This document shows positions 8,530-15,955 of a DNA stretch of 64,000 bases, in pieces. Below the pieces are notes generated by a model. That model saw nothing but the letters and a program-made list of their open reading frames with translations. It was not told the origin of the DNA and did no database searches. The stretch covers positions 186,001 through 250,000 of the forward strand of contig JAGBJN010000001.1 of NCBI GenBank assembly GCA_017934475.1, read 5' to 3'. Numbering within the stretch: position 1 is the stretch's first letter; each line of letters opens with the position of its first letter. A program made the translations under genes and the position numbers. This stretch comes from Clostridia bacterium (GTDB lineage: Bacteria; Bacillota; Clostridia; TANB77; CAG-508).

Positions 8530-9462
8530 ATGAAAAAATTGTCAATCGTTGTACCTGTATATTATAATGAAGAAAGCCTTTTAGCCTTATATACAGATTT
8601 AAAAGAAAATGTATTAGATGTATTACCAAAATATGATTTTGATTATGAATTAATCTTTGTTGATGATGGTTCAAAAGACAATTCGTATTCTGTAATGCAA
8701 GAATTATCAAAATTAGATAGTAAAATTGTTTTATTAAAATTATCAAGAAATTTTGGAGAGCATTCTGCTATTTTAGCAGGTCTTTCAAGAATAACAGGTG
8801 ATTGTGCAGTAAGAAAAGCAGCTGATTTACAAGAACCTTCAAAGTTAATTATTGATATGCTTGAAAAATATCTTGAAGGAAACAAAGTTGTAATTGCAAC
8901 AAGAGCAGAAAGAGATGAATCATTCGTTAATAGAATACTTGGGAATTTATATGCATCTATGGTTAGAAAAATAGCTTTACCAAATTACCCAAAAGGTGGT
9001 TTTGATAGTTTTTTAATTGATAAACAAGTTGCAAAATTACTTGTAGATATGAAAGAGAAAAACACTTCTTTAATGAATCAAATAGTATGGAGTGGCTTTA
9101 AAACAACTTCTGTTCCTTATACAAGATTAAAAAGAAAAGCAGGCAAATCTAGATGGACTTTTTCTAAAAAAATAAAACTTACAATAGATTCTCTTTTAGG
9201 GTTTTCATATCTGCCTATAAGACTTATTACTTTTATTGGTATAGGTTCAGCTTTACTTTCATTCGTTGGTTTAATAGTAGTTCTTATTCAAAAAATATTA
9301 GGTATAATAGATGTTGAGGGTTATTCTTCTCTATTAATACTTATGTTATTTGGATTTGGTATTATAATGTTTTCTCTTGGAATACTTGGAGAATACATGT
9401 GGAGAATATTTGATGCAGCAAGATTTAGACCACCATTTATAATAGATGAACAAGATAAATAA
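8530..9462 (+). CDS. GT2 polyprenyl-phosphate glycosyltransferase (DPMS/ArnC-like)
   Basis: A 310-residue protein with an N-terminal GT-A domain (KLSIVVPVYYNEES, 3-16; VDDGSKDNS, 44-52; the RKAADLQEP metal/acceptor region near 94) and two C-terminal membrane helices (about 229-255 and 265-291). It ends in GEYMWRIFDAARFRPPF, a typical tail of dolichol-phosphate-mannose-synthase-like bacterial enzymes (ArnC, CsbB, GtrB). Those enzymes load a sugar onto undecaprenyl phosphate at the inner membrane face. A TTG at 8509 is in frame, but the ribosome binding site AAAGGGG sits at 8514-8520, so ATG 8530 is the start. It is divergent from the sugar operon and probably supplies the lipid-linked donor to its GT-C enzyme. 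Confidence 0.9.
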   Translation: MKKLSIVVPVYYNEESLLALYTDLKENVLDVLPKYDFDYELIFVDDGSKDNSYSVMQELSKLDSKIVLLKLSRNFGEHSAILAGLSRITGDCAVRKAADLQEPSKLIIDMLEKYLEGNKVVIATRAERDESFVNRILGNLYASMVRKIALPNYPKGGFDSFLIDKQVAKLLVDMKEKNTSLMNQIVWSGFKTTSVPYTRLKRKAGKSRWTFSKKIKLTIDSLLGFSYLPIRLITFIGIGSALLSFVGLIVVLIQKILGIIDVEGYSSLLILMLFGFGIIMFSLGILGEYMWRIFDAARFRPPFIIDEQDK

Positions 9463-9493
9463 AAAATCTCACTTCAAAGTGAGATTTTTTTAT
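9461..9493 (+). terminator. Intrinsic terminator of the GT2 gene
   Basis: The stop codon is followed by AAATCTCACTT and its reverse complement AAGTGAGATTT, then a run of T. This is a textbook rho-independent terminator. Confidence 0.9.
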
Positions 9494-9757
9494 TTATCTT
9501 AATTATTCTCTTCTTGTAAATTCTGCCAAATCAATAATATTGTATTTATTCTCAAAAGTATCGATTTGACTGTTATTAGTTCGCATTAGCACTCTATTAA
9601 TTTTATTAAATGTTCTATTGCAATGGTTTCATTGATAAGAAAGCTAATACATGACTTTCCTTTTATTTATCAATATTTCAAGCAATTCAAAATTCATTTT
9701 TACAGCTATTTTACAGCTGTGCGACTGTATTTATTAGAATGTATTAAACCTTATTTA
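9494..9757. other. Intergenic region with a possible decayed coding remnant
   Basis: This 264-bp gap has no clear gene. On the minus strand a short frame (about 9503-9583, starting MRTNNSQIDTFENKYNIDLA) reads like the end of a protein but has no ribosome binding site, and the sequence upstream is broken by stops. Around 9700-9722 two direct copies of TTTACAGCT and a small ACAGCTGT palindrome occur. Nothing here could be assigned to a known family. Confidence 0.25.
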
Positions 9758-9997
9758 TTATCTATCCCAGCCATTATCTTTCACTATTAAACTATCAATT
9801 TTTCTATCTACATCTTCCATTGTTCTTATTGGCAATCCTTCAATCTTTGCTCCTTTAGGCCACTTAATTTTCTTCCCTGTCTTTTTTTCAATATACTTTT
9901 CAATATCTTCATCATCCATTTCTATCAATTGTTCATATGGTATTCCTACTTTTCTAGATATAATTTTTTTCATTTTATCACTTAATTGATAACTCAT
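9758..9997 (-). CDS. Hypothetical protein, 79 aa, downstream of lysS
   Basis: A small, charged, soluble protein beginning MSYQLSDKMKKIISRKVGIPYEQL, with an acidic stretch EMDDEDIEKYIEKKTGKK in its middle. It has an AAAAGGAG ribosome binding site and lies 21 bp after lysS, so it is probably the second gene of that transcript. No family recognised. Composition is like its host neighbours. Confidence 0.75.
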   Translation of the reverse strand: MSYQLSDKMKKIISRKVGIPYEQLIEMDDEDIEKYIEKKTGKKIKWPKGAKIEGLPIRTMEDVDRKIDSLIVKDNGWDR

Positions 9998-10018
9998 AAT
10001 TAATCTCCTTTTATTACA

Positions 10019-11521
10019 TTAATGGTCTGAAAGTGGTTTCATTGTTGGGAATAATAATACATCTCTTATTGATGCTGAATCTGTAAGTAACATTATTAAT
10101 CTATCTAATCCAATTCCACATCCACCTGTTGGAGGCATACCGATTTCAAGAGCATTTACGAAATCTTCATCCATATCATTTGCTTCTTCATCTCCAGCAT
10201 TTTTTGCTTCAACCTGTGCTTTAAATCTTTCGTATTGGTCAATTGGGTCGTTTAATTCTGAATATGCATTAGCATATTCTACTTTGTTTATAAATAACTC
10301 AAATCTTTCAACTAAACGAGGATCTTCTTTCTTTCTCTTTGTAAGTGGAGATACTTCTACTGGATAGTCTATAATAAATGTTGGTTGAATTAAAGTTTCT
10401 TCAACTTTAGCTTCAAATATTTGGTTCATTATATCTCCTCTTGAAGTTTTGATAGGATCTATTTCAACATTTAAAGATTTAGCAGCTTCCATAGCTTCTT
10501 CATCAGTATTAATTGTATTAAAATCAATTCCTGTCTCTTTCTTAATTGCATCTGTCATTGATATTCTTGTGAAATTACTTAAATCAATTTTTGTACCTTG
10601 GTATTCAATTTGCTCTGTTCCAAGTACATTTTTAGCACATGAACGAATAATTTTTTCCGTAATATTCATCATATCGTTGTAATCTTGATATGCTGCATAG
10701 AATTCTATATTTGTAAATTCAGGATTATGTTTAAAGTCCATTCCTTCATTTCTAAACATTCTTCCCATTTCATATACTCTATCAAATCCACCAACTATTA
10801 ATCTTTTTAGATATAATTCATTTGCAATTCTTAGATACATGTCTATATCTAATGCATTATGATGCGTAATGAATGGACGAGCTGTTGCTCCACCTGCTAT
10901 TGTATTTAATAAAGGCGTTTCAACTTCCAAGTAATTTTCAGCATCAAGTACATTTTTAACTTCTTTTAATATTGCTATTCTTTTCATAAATGTTTCTTTT
11001 ACTTCAGGATTAACAATTAGATCTACATATCTTTGACGATATCTCAAATCTGGATCTTTTAGGCCATGGAATTTTTCTGGCAATGGTCTTAAAGATTTTG
11101 TAAGAAGTGTAACTTCTTTTGCATGAATAGAAATTTCTTCTGTTCTTGTTTTAAATACAAAACCTGTTAAACCTATAATATCTCCAATATCCATTTCTTT
11201 AAATGCCTTATAGCTTTCTTCTCCTAAATCATTTATTGAAACATAACTTTGAATTTTTCCTTCTGAATCTTGAATATGACAAAATGATGCTTTACCCATT
11301 ATTCTTTTAGCCATTAAACGTCCAGCTATAGTAACATCTTTTCCTTCTAATTCATCATAGTTATCTACAACTTCTTTACTTGTATGTGTTCTATTAAATT
11401 TAGTTATTTCAAAAGGATTTTTTCCTTCTTCTTTTAATTTTGATAATTTATCTCTTCTTATTTGTAATAATTGATTTAAATCTACTTCTTGTTCTTGATT
11501 GTTATTTTCGTTATTTTCCAT
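10019..11521 (-). CDS. lysS: Lysyl-tRNA synthetase, class II
   Basis: A 500-residue class II LysRS, normal length, charging tRNA-Lys. It has an N-terminal OB-fold anticodon-binding domain (about 60-150), motif 2 around [19 protein letters not shown] (about 251-269) and motif 3 [12 protein letters not shown] near the C-terminus (about 473-484). The polar N-terminus ([11 protein letters not shown]) is a variable extension. Start is supported by AAGGAGAGATGTACA before the ATG. It is transcribed from a sigma-A promoter at 11558-11586 with no T-box leader, unlike tyrS and thrS in this window. Confidence 0.97.
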   Translation of the reverse strand: MENNENNNQEQEVDLNQLLQIRRDKLSKLKEEGKNPFEITKFNRTHTSKEVVDNYDELEGKDVTIAGRLMAKRIMGKASFCHIQDSEGKIQSYVSINDLGEESYKAFKEMDIGDIIGLTGFVFKTRTEEISIHAKEVTLLTKSLRPLPEKFHGLKDPDLRYRQRYVDLIVNPEVKETFMKRIAILKEVKNVLDAENYLEVETPLLNTIAGGATARPFITHHNALDIDMYLRIANELYLKRLIVGGFDRVYEMGRMFRNEGMDFKHNPEFTNIEFYAAYQDYNDMMNITEKIIRSCAKNVLGTEQIEYQGTKIDLSNFTRISMTDAIKKETGIDFNTINTDEEAMEAAKSLNVEIDPIKTSRGDIMNQIFEAKVEETLIQPTFIIDYPVEVSPLTKRKKEDPRLVERFELFINKVEYANAYSELNDPIDQYERFKAQVEAKNAGDEEANDMDEDFVNALEIGMPPTGGCGIGLDRLIMLLTDSASIRDVLLFPTMKPLSDH

Positions 11522-11557
11522 TGTACATCTCTCCTTAAATTTCTAAAATATGTATAT

Positions 11558-11586
11558 ATTATATATTAAAAAAGCTTAAAAGTAAA
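11558..11586 (-). promoter_or_regulatory. Promoter of lysS
   Basis: TTTACT (11581-11586), a 17-bp spacer and a perfect TATAAT (11558-11563) lie about 37 bp upstream of the lysS start on the minus strand. Confidence 0.65.
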
Positions 11587-11607
11587 CTGATTTATTATAA
11601 TTCTTAT

Positions 11608-11647
11608 AAAAAAGCGAAAGAAGAGAAACAATTATGTTTCTCTTCTT
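11608..11647 (-). terminator. Terminator of the SleB-like gene
   Basis: A 10-bp stem, GAAGAGAAAC/GTTTCTCTTC, with a 6-nt loop, followed on the minus strand by TTTCGCTTTTTT. It closes the transcription unit of the gene at 11665-12762. Confidence 0.8.
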
Positions 11648-11664
11648 CCCTCAATATTCAGTTG

Positions 11665-12762
11665 TCATTCCTCTAGAGGTTCTTCTTGCTGTTCAGGCGT
11701 ATCTGGTAATACTTCTTCCGAAGAATTTTCAACAATTCCTTCAATTTCTTCTATATTTTCAGAATTATCTACTTGTTCCATAGTTGCCAAATCAACTTCT
11801 TCCTGAACTACTTCATCAACTACTTCCACCTCGGTTTCTGTTTGCTTAGCATTTGCTGTAACTTTCGCACTAGCAAGCAGTGAATCACCGTTGTGGTCAA
11901 GGTATCCTGAAAAGCAGTGATACCCTGGTTTGCAATAGAAGAATCCATAGTCCCAAGTGTTATTAAACCAGACTATGTCTGCAGGAAATACTCTTTTGCC
12001 TTCTAGTAATTCTCTAGCAATCTCGTATTCCTCTTCTGTTGCATACCCCCAGGAAGATCCATGTATACACCCAAATTGACCTGATGCATATAAAATTCCT
12101 TTTACAGAGTTTTGTGGAAATCTTCCGGTATCATCTTCTTTTCGATTTACCATAGTATTTCCAACCCTCCATTTTTCAAGAACTTCCTGGTTCCCTGCCT
12201 CTCCGTGAATACCCCAGGCAAGGAATTTAACGTCTTCTTCGGTATGGTCGGTAGGCTCGACATAGAAAAAAATCGTACCCCTTTCCTCGACGTTTTGTTC
12301 AACAGAATTTGCTAAAGTAGTAACATTTTCAGAAACTTTTTCTTCTACAGGTTCTGTTATTGTAACAGATCTATAGATTAACTGTTTCTTTTTGAACTTT
12401 CCTACTTCTTCTTTTTCTGCTGATTCAGCAACCTCATTCTCCCAAAATTTCAACATTTCTTCTGGATTTACATTATTAGAAACAGTTACCATTTCTGGTA
12501 TTTGATAGTTAGGAAAACACTTAACCATCTCCATTTCTTCAAATGTTTTGTTTGAACTTAAACCAGTTTTTAGTTCAAGTTCTTGCAGAAGTGTGTAAGT
12601 TGATTCTGAGGACGATACCGATTCATTTCCTTGTGTCACTACATTTGATGTTACTTCATCAGGTACCGTATCTACCGCTTGGCAAATTTTTGTAAAAGGT
12701 ATAAAAATCGCCAATGCAACAGATAATGAGGCTGCTTTCCGTCGTTGTGCCTCTGAAAGCAT
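11665..12762 (-). CDS. Secreted cell-wall hydrolase, SleB-like domain
   Basis: A 365-residue protein. Residues 8-30 form a signal or membrane segment. A variable region follows, then a domain (about 175-300) with LAWGIHGEAGNQEVLEKWRVGNT, the FPQNSVKGILYASGQFGC stretch and YGFFYCKPGYHCFSG. This matches the SleB/CwlJ hydrolase family, with E188 as the likely catalytic acid. The last 60 residues are very acidic (runs of E, V, Q). Such enzymes cleave peptidoglycan, often in spore germination. The gene has its own promoter, a leader hairpin, AAGGAGGG and a terminator. Base use is less AT-biased than lysS or recN. A related but weaker domain is in the next gene, suggesting a pair. Confidence 0.75.
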   Translation of the reverse strand: MLSEAQRRKAASLSVALAIFIPFTKICQAVDTVPDEVTSNVVTQGNESVSSSESTYTLLQELELKTGLSSNKTFEEMEMVKCFPNYQIPEMVTVSNNVNPEEMLKFWENEVAESAEKEEVGKFKKKQLIYRSVTITEPVEEKVSENVTTLANSVEQNVEERGTIFFYVEPTDHTEEDVKFLAWGIHGEAGNQEVLEKWRVGNTMVNRKEDDTGRFPQNSVKGILYASGQFGCIHGSSWGYATEEEYEIARELLEGKRVFPADIVWFNNTWDYGFFYCKPGYHCFSGYLDHNGDSLLASAKVTANAKQTETEVEVVDEVVQEEVDLATMEQVDNSENIEEIEGIVENSSEEVLPDTPEQQEEPLEE

Positions 12763-12788
12763 TTTTTCCCTCCTTTTTTTCTTTTGTA

Positions 12789-12810
12789 TGTCACTATAAA
12801 GCTAGTGACA
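12789..12810 (-). promoter_or_regulatory. Leader hairpin upstream of the SleB-like gene
   Basis: An 8-bp perfect stem, TGTCACTA/TAGTGACA, with a 6-nt loop, sits in the 5' leader between the promoter and the ribosome binding site. Confidence 0.6.
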
Positions 12811-12834
12811 GTTTGTACATAAGTTACGCTTATT

Positions 12835-12864
12835 AGTATATCATATATTCAGCTTTACTGTCAA
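12835..12864 (-). promoter_or_regulatory. Promoter of the SleB-like gene
   Basis: Perfect TTGACA (12859-12864), 18-bp spacer, TATACT (12835-12840) on the minus strand. Confidence 0.75.
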
Positions 12865-12915
12865 GCCAGTTTCCGGTCATATTGACATTTTTTGTATTAT
12901 TTTACAATTATTTAC

Positions 12916-12950
12916 AAAAAGAAAAGCAAGGAGAGCAAACCTTGCTTTTC
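12916..12950 (-). terminator. Terminator of the gene at 12957-13715
   Basis: An 11-bp stem GAAAAGCAAGG/CCTTGCTTTTC, followed on the minus strand by TTTTTGTAAAT. It lies 6 bp beyond the stop codon. Confidence 0.85.
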
Positions 12951-12956
12951 CTTGCC

Positions 12957-13715
12957 TTACAGTTCAGTAGTACAGAAATACATTCCACCATACTGGTAGA
13001 AAACATCTCCGTGAATCAGATTATCCTGAAACACTAGGTTTTCCGGTCCAACAGGACCTTCTTGTAATAGCCTTTCGGCTATTTCCAACACTTTCTGTGG
13101 AACTTCAACACCCGAATCAATTATTTTCAGTGTACGCGTCGCGTACTGCTGGCCTTTTTTTCCGTAATTCTGCCACAAAACTTTTTCCAAGTCATTTGGA
13201 TAATAGTTTTTAGCCTGTACTCGGTTCAAAGCCACTGACATAATTAATTCAACAGCATACTCTACTTTCGGATCGTCTATGTTAGCTAAATATTCTTCAA
13301 ATTCAGCCACTGCAAGAGCTCCAAGTAGATATTGCTCATACGAAGTATAATCTTTATACCAAGCATTACTGTGGTCAAAATTAACTTCTTTAGGCGCTGC
13401 CATTACTGTTCCTACTGCTTTTGGAGCAACACCAGTTACCGTTCCAGTAACTTCATGAACTGCATTATTTACTGGTCCCTGCCATTCTCTTTCCGGCCTT
13501 ACAACTTCAATGTTTACAGGCTCATTTGCAGGTATCAGTATCACTGGTAATTCCTTATCCCGTTTTACGGCATTTATTATATTTATAAAAACCGCAAACA
13601 TGATAAGGTATTTGATCAGATTTTTTCTGATTGTAGTTACCAAAATTCGATAACTATTTTTCGATCTAGCTCTCAATCTGATCATTTGATGCTTCCGTAC
13701 AACTGTCTTTTCCAT
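12957..13715 (-). CDS. Membrane-anchored SleB/CwlJ-type hydrolase-like protein
   Basis: A 252-residue protein with a basic N-terminus (KTVVRKHQMIRLRARSKNSYR), one membrane helix (about 33-48), a linker, and a C-terminal region (about 128-250). That region carries LLGALAVAEFEEYLANI, VELIMSVALNRVQAKNYYPNDLEKVL and a final YQYGGMYFCTTEL. This order (Glu-containing helix, ALNRV helix, FP/YP-N-D-loop) is that of SleB/lysozyme-like cell-wall hydrolases, but the match is weaker than for the preceding gene. Its leader holds three hairpins in a row, the last with the ribosome binding site in its loop. It has its own promoter and terminator. Confidence 0.65.
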   Translation of the reverse strand: MEKTVVRKHQMIRLRARSKNSYRILVTTIRKNLIKYLIMFAVFINIINAVKRDKELPVILIPANEPVNIEVVRPEREWQGPVNNAVHEVTGTVTGVAPKAVGTVMAAPKEVNFDHSNAWYKDYTSYEQYLLGALAVAEFEEYLANIDDPKVEYAVELIMSVALNRVQAKNYYPNDLEKVLWQNYGKKGQQYATRTLKIIDSGVEVPQKVLEIAERLLQEGPVGPENLVFQDNLIHGDVFYQYGGMYFCTTEL

Positions 13716-13716
13716 A

Positions 13717-13793
13717 ATTAGTCCTCCTTTGACTAATCTAATGCACTATAATCTAGTGCATACCAATTGTTACTAGTAGCATTTTTTGCTACT
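13717..13793 (-). promoter_or_regulatory. Leader with three consecutive hairpins; last one contains the RBS
   Basis: On the minus strand the leader contains AGTAGCA/TGCTACT (13775-13793), ATGCACTA/TAGTGCAT (13741-13761) and ATTAGTC/GACTAAT (13717-13737). The 7-nt loop of the third is AAAGGAG, the Shine-Dalgarno sequence, and the ATG follows 1 nt after the stem. This could gate translation or stabilise the mRNA. Confidence 0.65.
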
Positions 13794-13799
13794 CTTATT

Positions 13800-13828
13800 A
13801 TTATACCATATTTTAACATTTTTTTCAA
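13800..13828 (-). promoter_or_regulatory. Promoter of the gene at 12957-13715
   Basis: TTGAAA (13823-13828), 17-bp spacer ending ATATGG, TATAAT (13800-13805) on the minus strand. Confidence 0.75.
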
Positions 13829-13847
13829 GAAATCACTTGATATAGCA

Positions 13848-13878
13848 AAAGAGAGCAACCTTAATTGTTGCTCTCTTT
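13848..13878 (-). terminator. Terminator overlapping the stop codon of the 13861 gene
   Basis: A 12-bp perfect stem, AAAGAGAGCAAC/GTTGCTCTCTTT. The TAA stop of the small gene lies in the loop, so the last sense codons form one arm. Confidence 0.8.
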
Positions 13879-14085
13879 GGTAGTAAGATTTACTTGTTCT
13901 ATTTTGATTGGTAAATCGTAATCATTAGGATATAATGTTGTTGGCGGCTTATTGGTCTCATATATATACTTTATCAGTAAAATGATAGCAATAATCTCTG
14001 CCGCTCGAAAGAGGATGTAACAGATAATTTTTACCTCTTCCTCAATGTCATTAATTTCTTCCTGTGTTCTTTTTCTCTTCCGCAT
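13861..14085 (-). CDS. Small single-pass membrane protein
   Basis: About 74 residues: a very basic start (MRKRKRTQEEIND), an acidic EEEVK, one membrane helix (about 21-40, ICYILFRAAEIIAIILLIKYIY) and a short polar tail. No family recognised. The frame is open to an ATG at 14115, but that codon lies inside a leader hairpin. The strong GAGGAGGA site at 14093-14099 serves one of three adjacent ATG codons (14091, 14088, 14085); 14085 has the best spacing. It has its own promoter and terminator and looks like another one-gene cassette beside the two hydrolase genes. Confidence 0.7.
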   Translation of the reverse strand: MRKRKRTQEEINDIEEEVKIICYILFRAAEIIAIILLIKYIYETNKPPTTLYPNDYDLPIKIEQVNLTTKESNN

Positions 14086-14109
14086 CATCATGTCCTCCTC
14101 TATTCTCCT

Positions 14110-14126
14110 ATACATAGGAAATGTAT
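14110..14126 (-). promoter_or_regulatory. Leader hairpin of the small membrane protein gene
   Basis: ATACAT/ATGTAT stem with a 5-nt loop, between the promoter at 14145-14173 and the ribosome binding site. Confidence 0.45.
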
Positions 14127-14144
14127 TGCTGAACGATTTTTAAA

Positions 14145-14173
14145 ATTATACCACATAAATGAAATAAAATCAA
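14145..14173 (-). promoter_or_regulatory. Promoter of the small membrane protein gene
   Basis: TTGATT (14168-14173), 17-bp spacer, TATAAT (14145-14150) on the minus strand, immediately after the recN stop codon. Confidence 0.7.
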
Positions 14174-14176
14174 ATT

Positions 14177-15814
14177 CTATGCTACTTTTTTACTATTTCT
14201 TAACTCTTTTGCATGCTTTAATGAGATATCTGTAACATCTCCACTTGCTATTCTAGCAATTTCCTTAAGTGTTTCTTGTTCATTAAGTTTTTTAACACTG
14301 GTTCTCGTTTTTCCATTTTCTACAGATTTAGAAATATAATAATTATAATCACCTTTAGCTGCAATAGTTGCTTGGTGAGTTATCATAAGTATTTGATAAT
14401 TTTTAGAAATATTCTTTATCTTCTCTCCAACAACTTTTGATGTTTTTCCACTAATACCTGTATCTATTTCATCAAATATTAAAACTGGAACTTTGTCTAT
14501 TTCTGCAAGCACTGATTTAATAGCTAACATTATTCTAGACATTTCTCCTCCAGAAGCTATTTTTATAAGTGGTTTTTCTTCTTCTCCAATATTTGTAGAA
14601 ATTAGAAATTCAACATTGTTTAATCCATTTTTGTTAAACTTATACTCATTGTTATATTCAACACTTGCATTAAATCTTGCATTAGGCATTTCAAGCTCTG
14701 ATAGTTCTTTATTAATTTTTTCTGACAAATCTTTTGATTTTTTTATTCTTATTTTATTCATTTTATTTGATAGATCAATCATTTTTTCTTCTATCTCTTT
14801 TTGTTTCTTTTTTAGTTTACTATTTATTTCATCTAAATTTTCTATTTCATATAATTCTTTTTCAACATCATTTTTATAGTTTAGTATTTCTTCTATTGTA
14901 TTACCATATTTTCTCTTTAATGAATAAATAATATCTAACCTGTTTTCTATTTCATTTCTTTCATCTTCGTCAAAATACATATCATCATTTAAACTTGAAA
15001 TATCTCTTGATAGTTCCTGTATATCATAATATATACTTTTTAATCCCGCTAATTTCTCACTATATATTTCATCTATAGTTTCTATTTTTTCTAGTGCTTT
15101 AATTGCAATATTTATACTATCTATAGTTTGTTCTGAAAGGCTCTCATCAGCAATTTTCAAGTTTTCTGTAATCTTTTCTGAATTAAGAATCAGTTTTTTT
15201 TGTTCTTCTAATTTATCATCTTCACCTAATTTTAATTTTGAAGATTCTATTTCATTTAATTGATATTTCAAAAGATCTACCCTTCTTTGTTTTTCTTTTT
15301 CATCTCCATAGTTTTGTTTTAATTCTTCTTTTATTTCATTATATCTTTCAAACAAATTCCTATATTCATTTTTTATATCAATTAATTCATCACCAATAAA
15401 ACTATCTAAATATGCAATATGAGAAGACTTATCAAGAATAGTTTGGTTATCATTTTGTCCATGAATATCTATAATATTTTTCATAAATTCTTTTAATTCA
15501 TTAACTGTAACTAAATTTCCATTAATCTTACAAGAATTTCTACCATTAGAATAAATTTCTCTAGAAACTATAATATTTCCATCTATTGCTCTTTCATTTT
15601 CAGGAAGAAAAATACTTGCTTCAACACATGAATATTCTTCACCTTTTCTAATCATCTCTTTAGAAAATCTATTTCCACATATTATCCCTAACGAATCTAT
15701 GATAAGTGTCTTTCCAGCACCAGTTTCTCCTGTTAAAATATTTAATCCACTATTTAAATCTATACTTAAATCATCTATAATTCCTATGTTTTTTATATGT
15801 ATTGTACTTATCAT
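14177..15814 (-). CDS. recN: DNA repair protein RecN
   Basis: An SMC-like ATPase of 545 residues that acts early in double-strand break repair. It has Walker A GETGAGKT (29-36), long coiled-coil arms rich in K, E, N and L (about 150-380), the signature SGGEMSRIMLAIK and Walker B VLIFDEIDTGISG near the C-terminus. The frame is open upstream for 18 more codons, but those overlap the operator. GGAGGTAAAATT directly precedes the ATG at 15814, which gives the family's usual start MISTIHIKNIGII. Expression is almost certainly SOS-controlled (see operator at 15826-15878). Confidence 0.97.
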   Translation of the reverse strand: MISTIHIKNIGIIDDLSIDLNSGLNILTGETGAGKTLIIDSLGIICGNRFSKEMIRKGEEYSCVEASIFLPENERAIDGNIIVSREIYSNGRNSCKINGNLVTVNELKEFMKNIIDIHGQNDNQTILDKSSHIAYLDSFIGDELIDIKNEYRNLFERYNEIKEELKQNYGDEKEKQRRVDLLKYQLNEIESSKLKLGEDDKLEEQKKLILNSEKITENLKIADESLSEQTIDSINIAIKALEKIETIDEIYSEKLAGLKSIYYDIQELSRDISSLNDDMYFDEDERNEIENRLDIIYSLKRKYGNTIEEILNYKNDVEKELYEIENLDEINSKLKKKQKEIEEKMIDLSNKMNKIRIKKSKDLSEKINKELSELEMPNARFNASVEYNNEYKFNKNGLNNVEFLISTNIGEEEKPLIKIASGGEMSRIMLAIKSVLAEIDKVPVLIFDEIDTGISGKTSKVVGEKIKNISKNYQILMITHQATIAAKGDYNYYISKSVENGKTRTSVKKLNEQETLKEIARIASGDVTDISLKHAKELRNSKKVA

Positions 15815-15825
15815 AATTTTACCTC

Positions 15826-15878
15826 CAAAACAAATATGTGTTTGTATGTTGTTATTATACAAACACATATTTGTTTTG
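15826..15878 (-). promoter_or_regulatory. 53-bp perfect inverted repeat: double LexA-type operator of recN
   Basis: Two perfect 22-bp arms (15826-15847 and 15857-15878) flank a 9-bp centre. Each arm contains CAAATATGTGTTTG or its complement, which resembles the Bacillus LexA box CGAAC-N4-GTTCG in one half. One copy fills the spacer of the recN promoter and the other ends at its ribosome binding site. Confidence 0.75.
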
Positions 15879-15882
15879 TCAA
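15854..15882 (-). promoter_or_regulatory. Consensus promoter of recN
   Basis: Perfect TTGACA (15877-15882), exactly 17 bp, perfect TATAAT (15854-15859) on the minus strand. One LexA-type site occupies the spacer, so repressor binding would block RNA polymerase. Confidence 0.9.
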
Positions 15883-15916
15883 TACATTTCTGAAATTTTG
15901 TTTGTATTTTTTAAGT

Positions 15917-15948
15917 AAAAAAGGAGTAGTTATTAACCACTCCTTTTT
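15917..15948 (-). terminator. Terminator of rmlD
   Basis: AAAAAGGAGT stem with its complement, loop around GTTATTAAC, then T-rich on the minus strand. It follows the rmlD stop at 15956. Confidence 0.75.
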
Positions 15949-15955
15949 ACTCACT

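Noticed and set aside
9494-9757. Integrase remnant or attachment site next to lysS
   Set aside because: The short reading frame and direct repeats are suggestive, but no recombinase motif could be read and no matching second site was seen.
13861-14115. Start of the small membrane gene at ATG 14115
   Set aside because: That ATG lies inside a leader hairpin and before the stronger GAGGAGG site; a downstream ATG is better placed.
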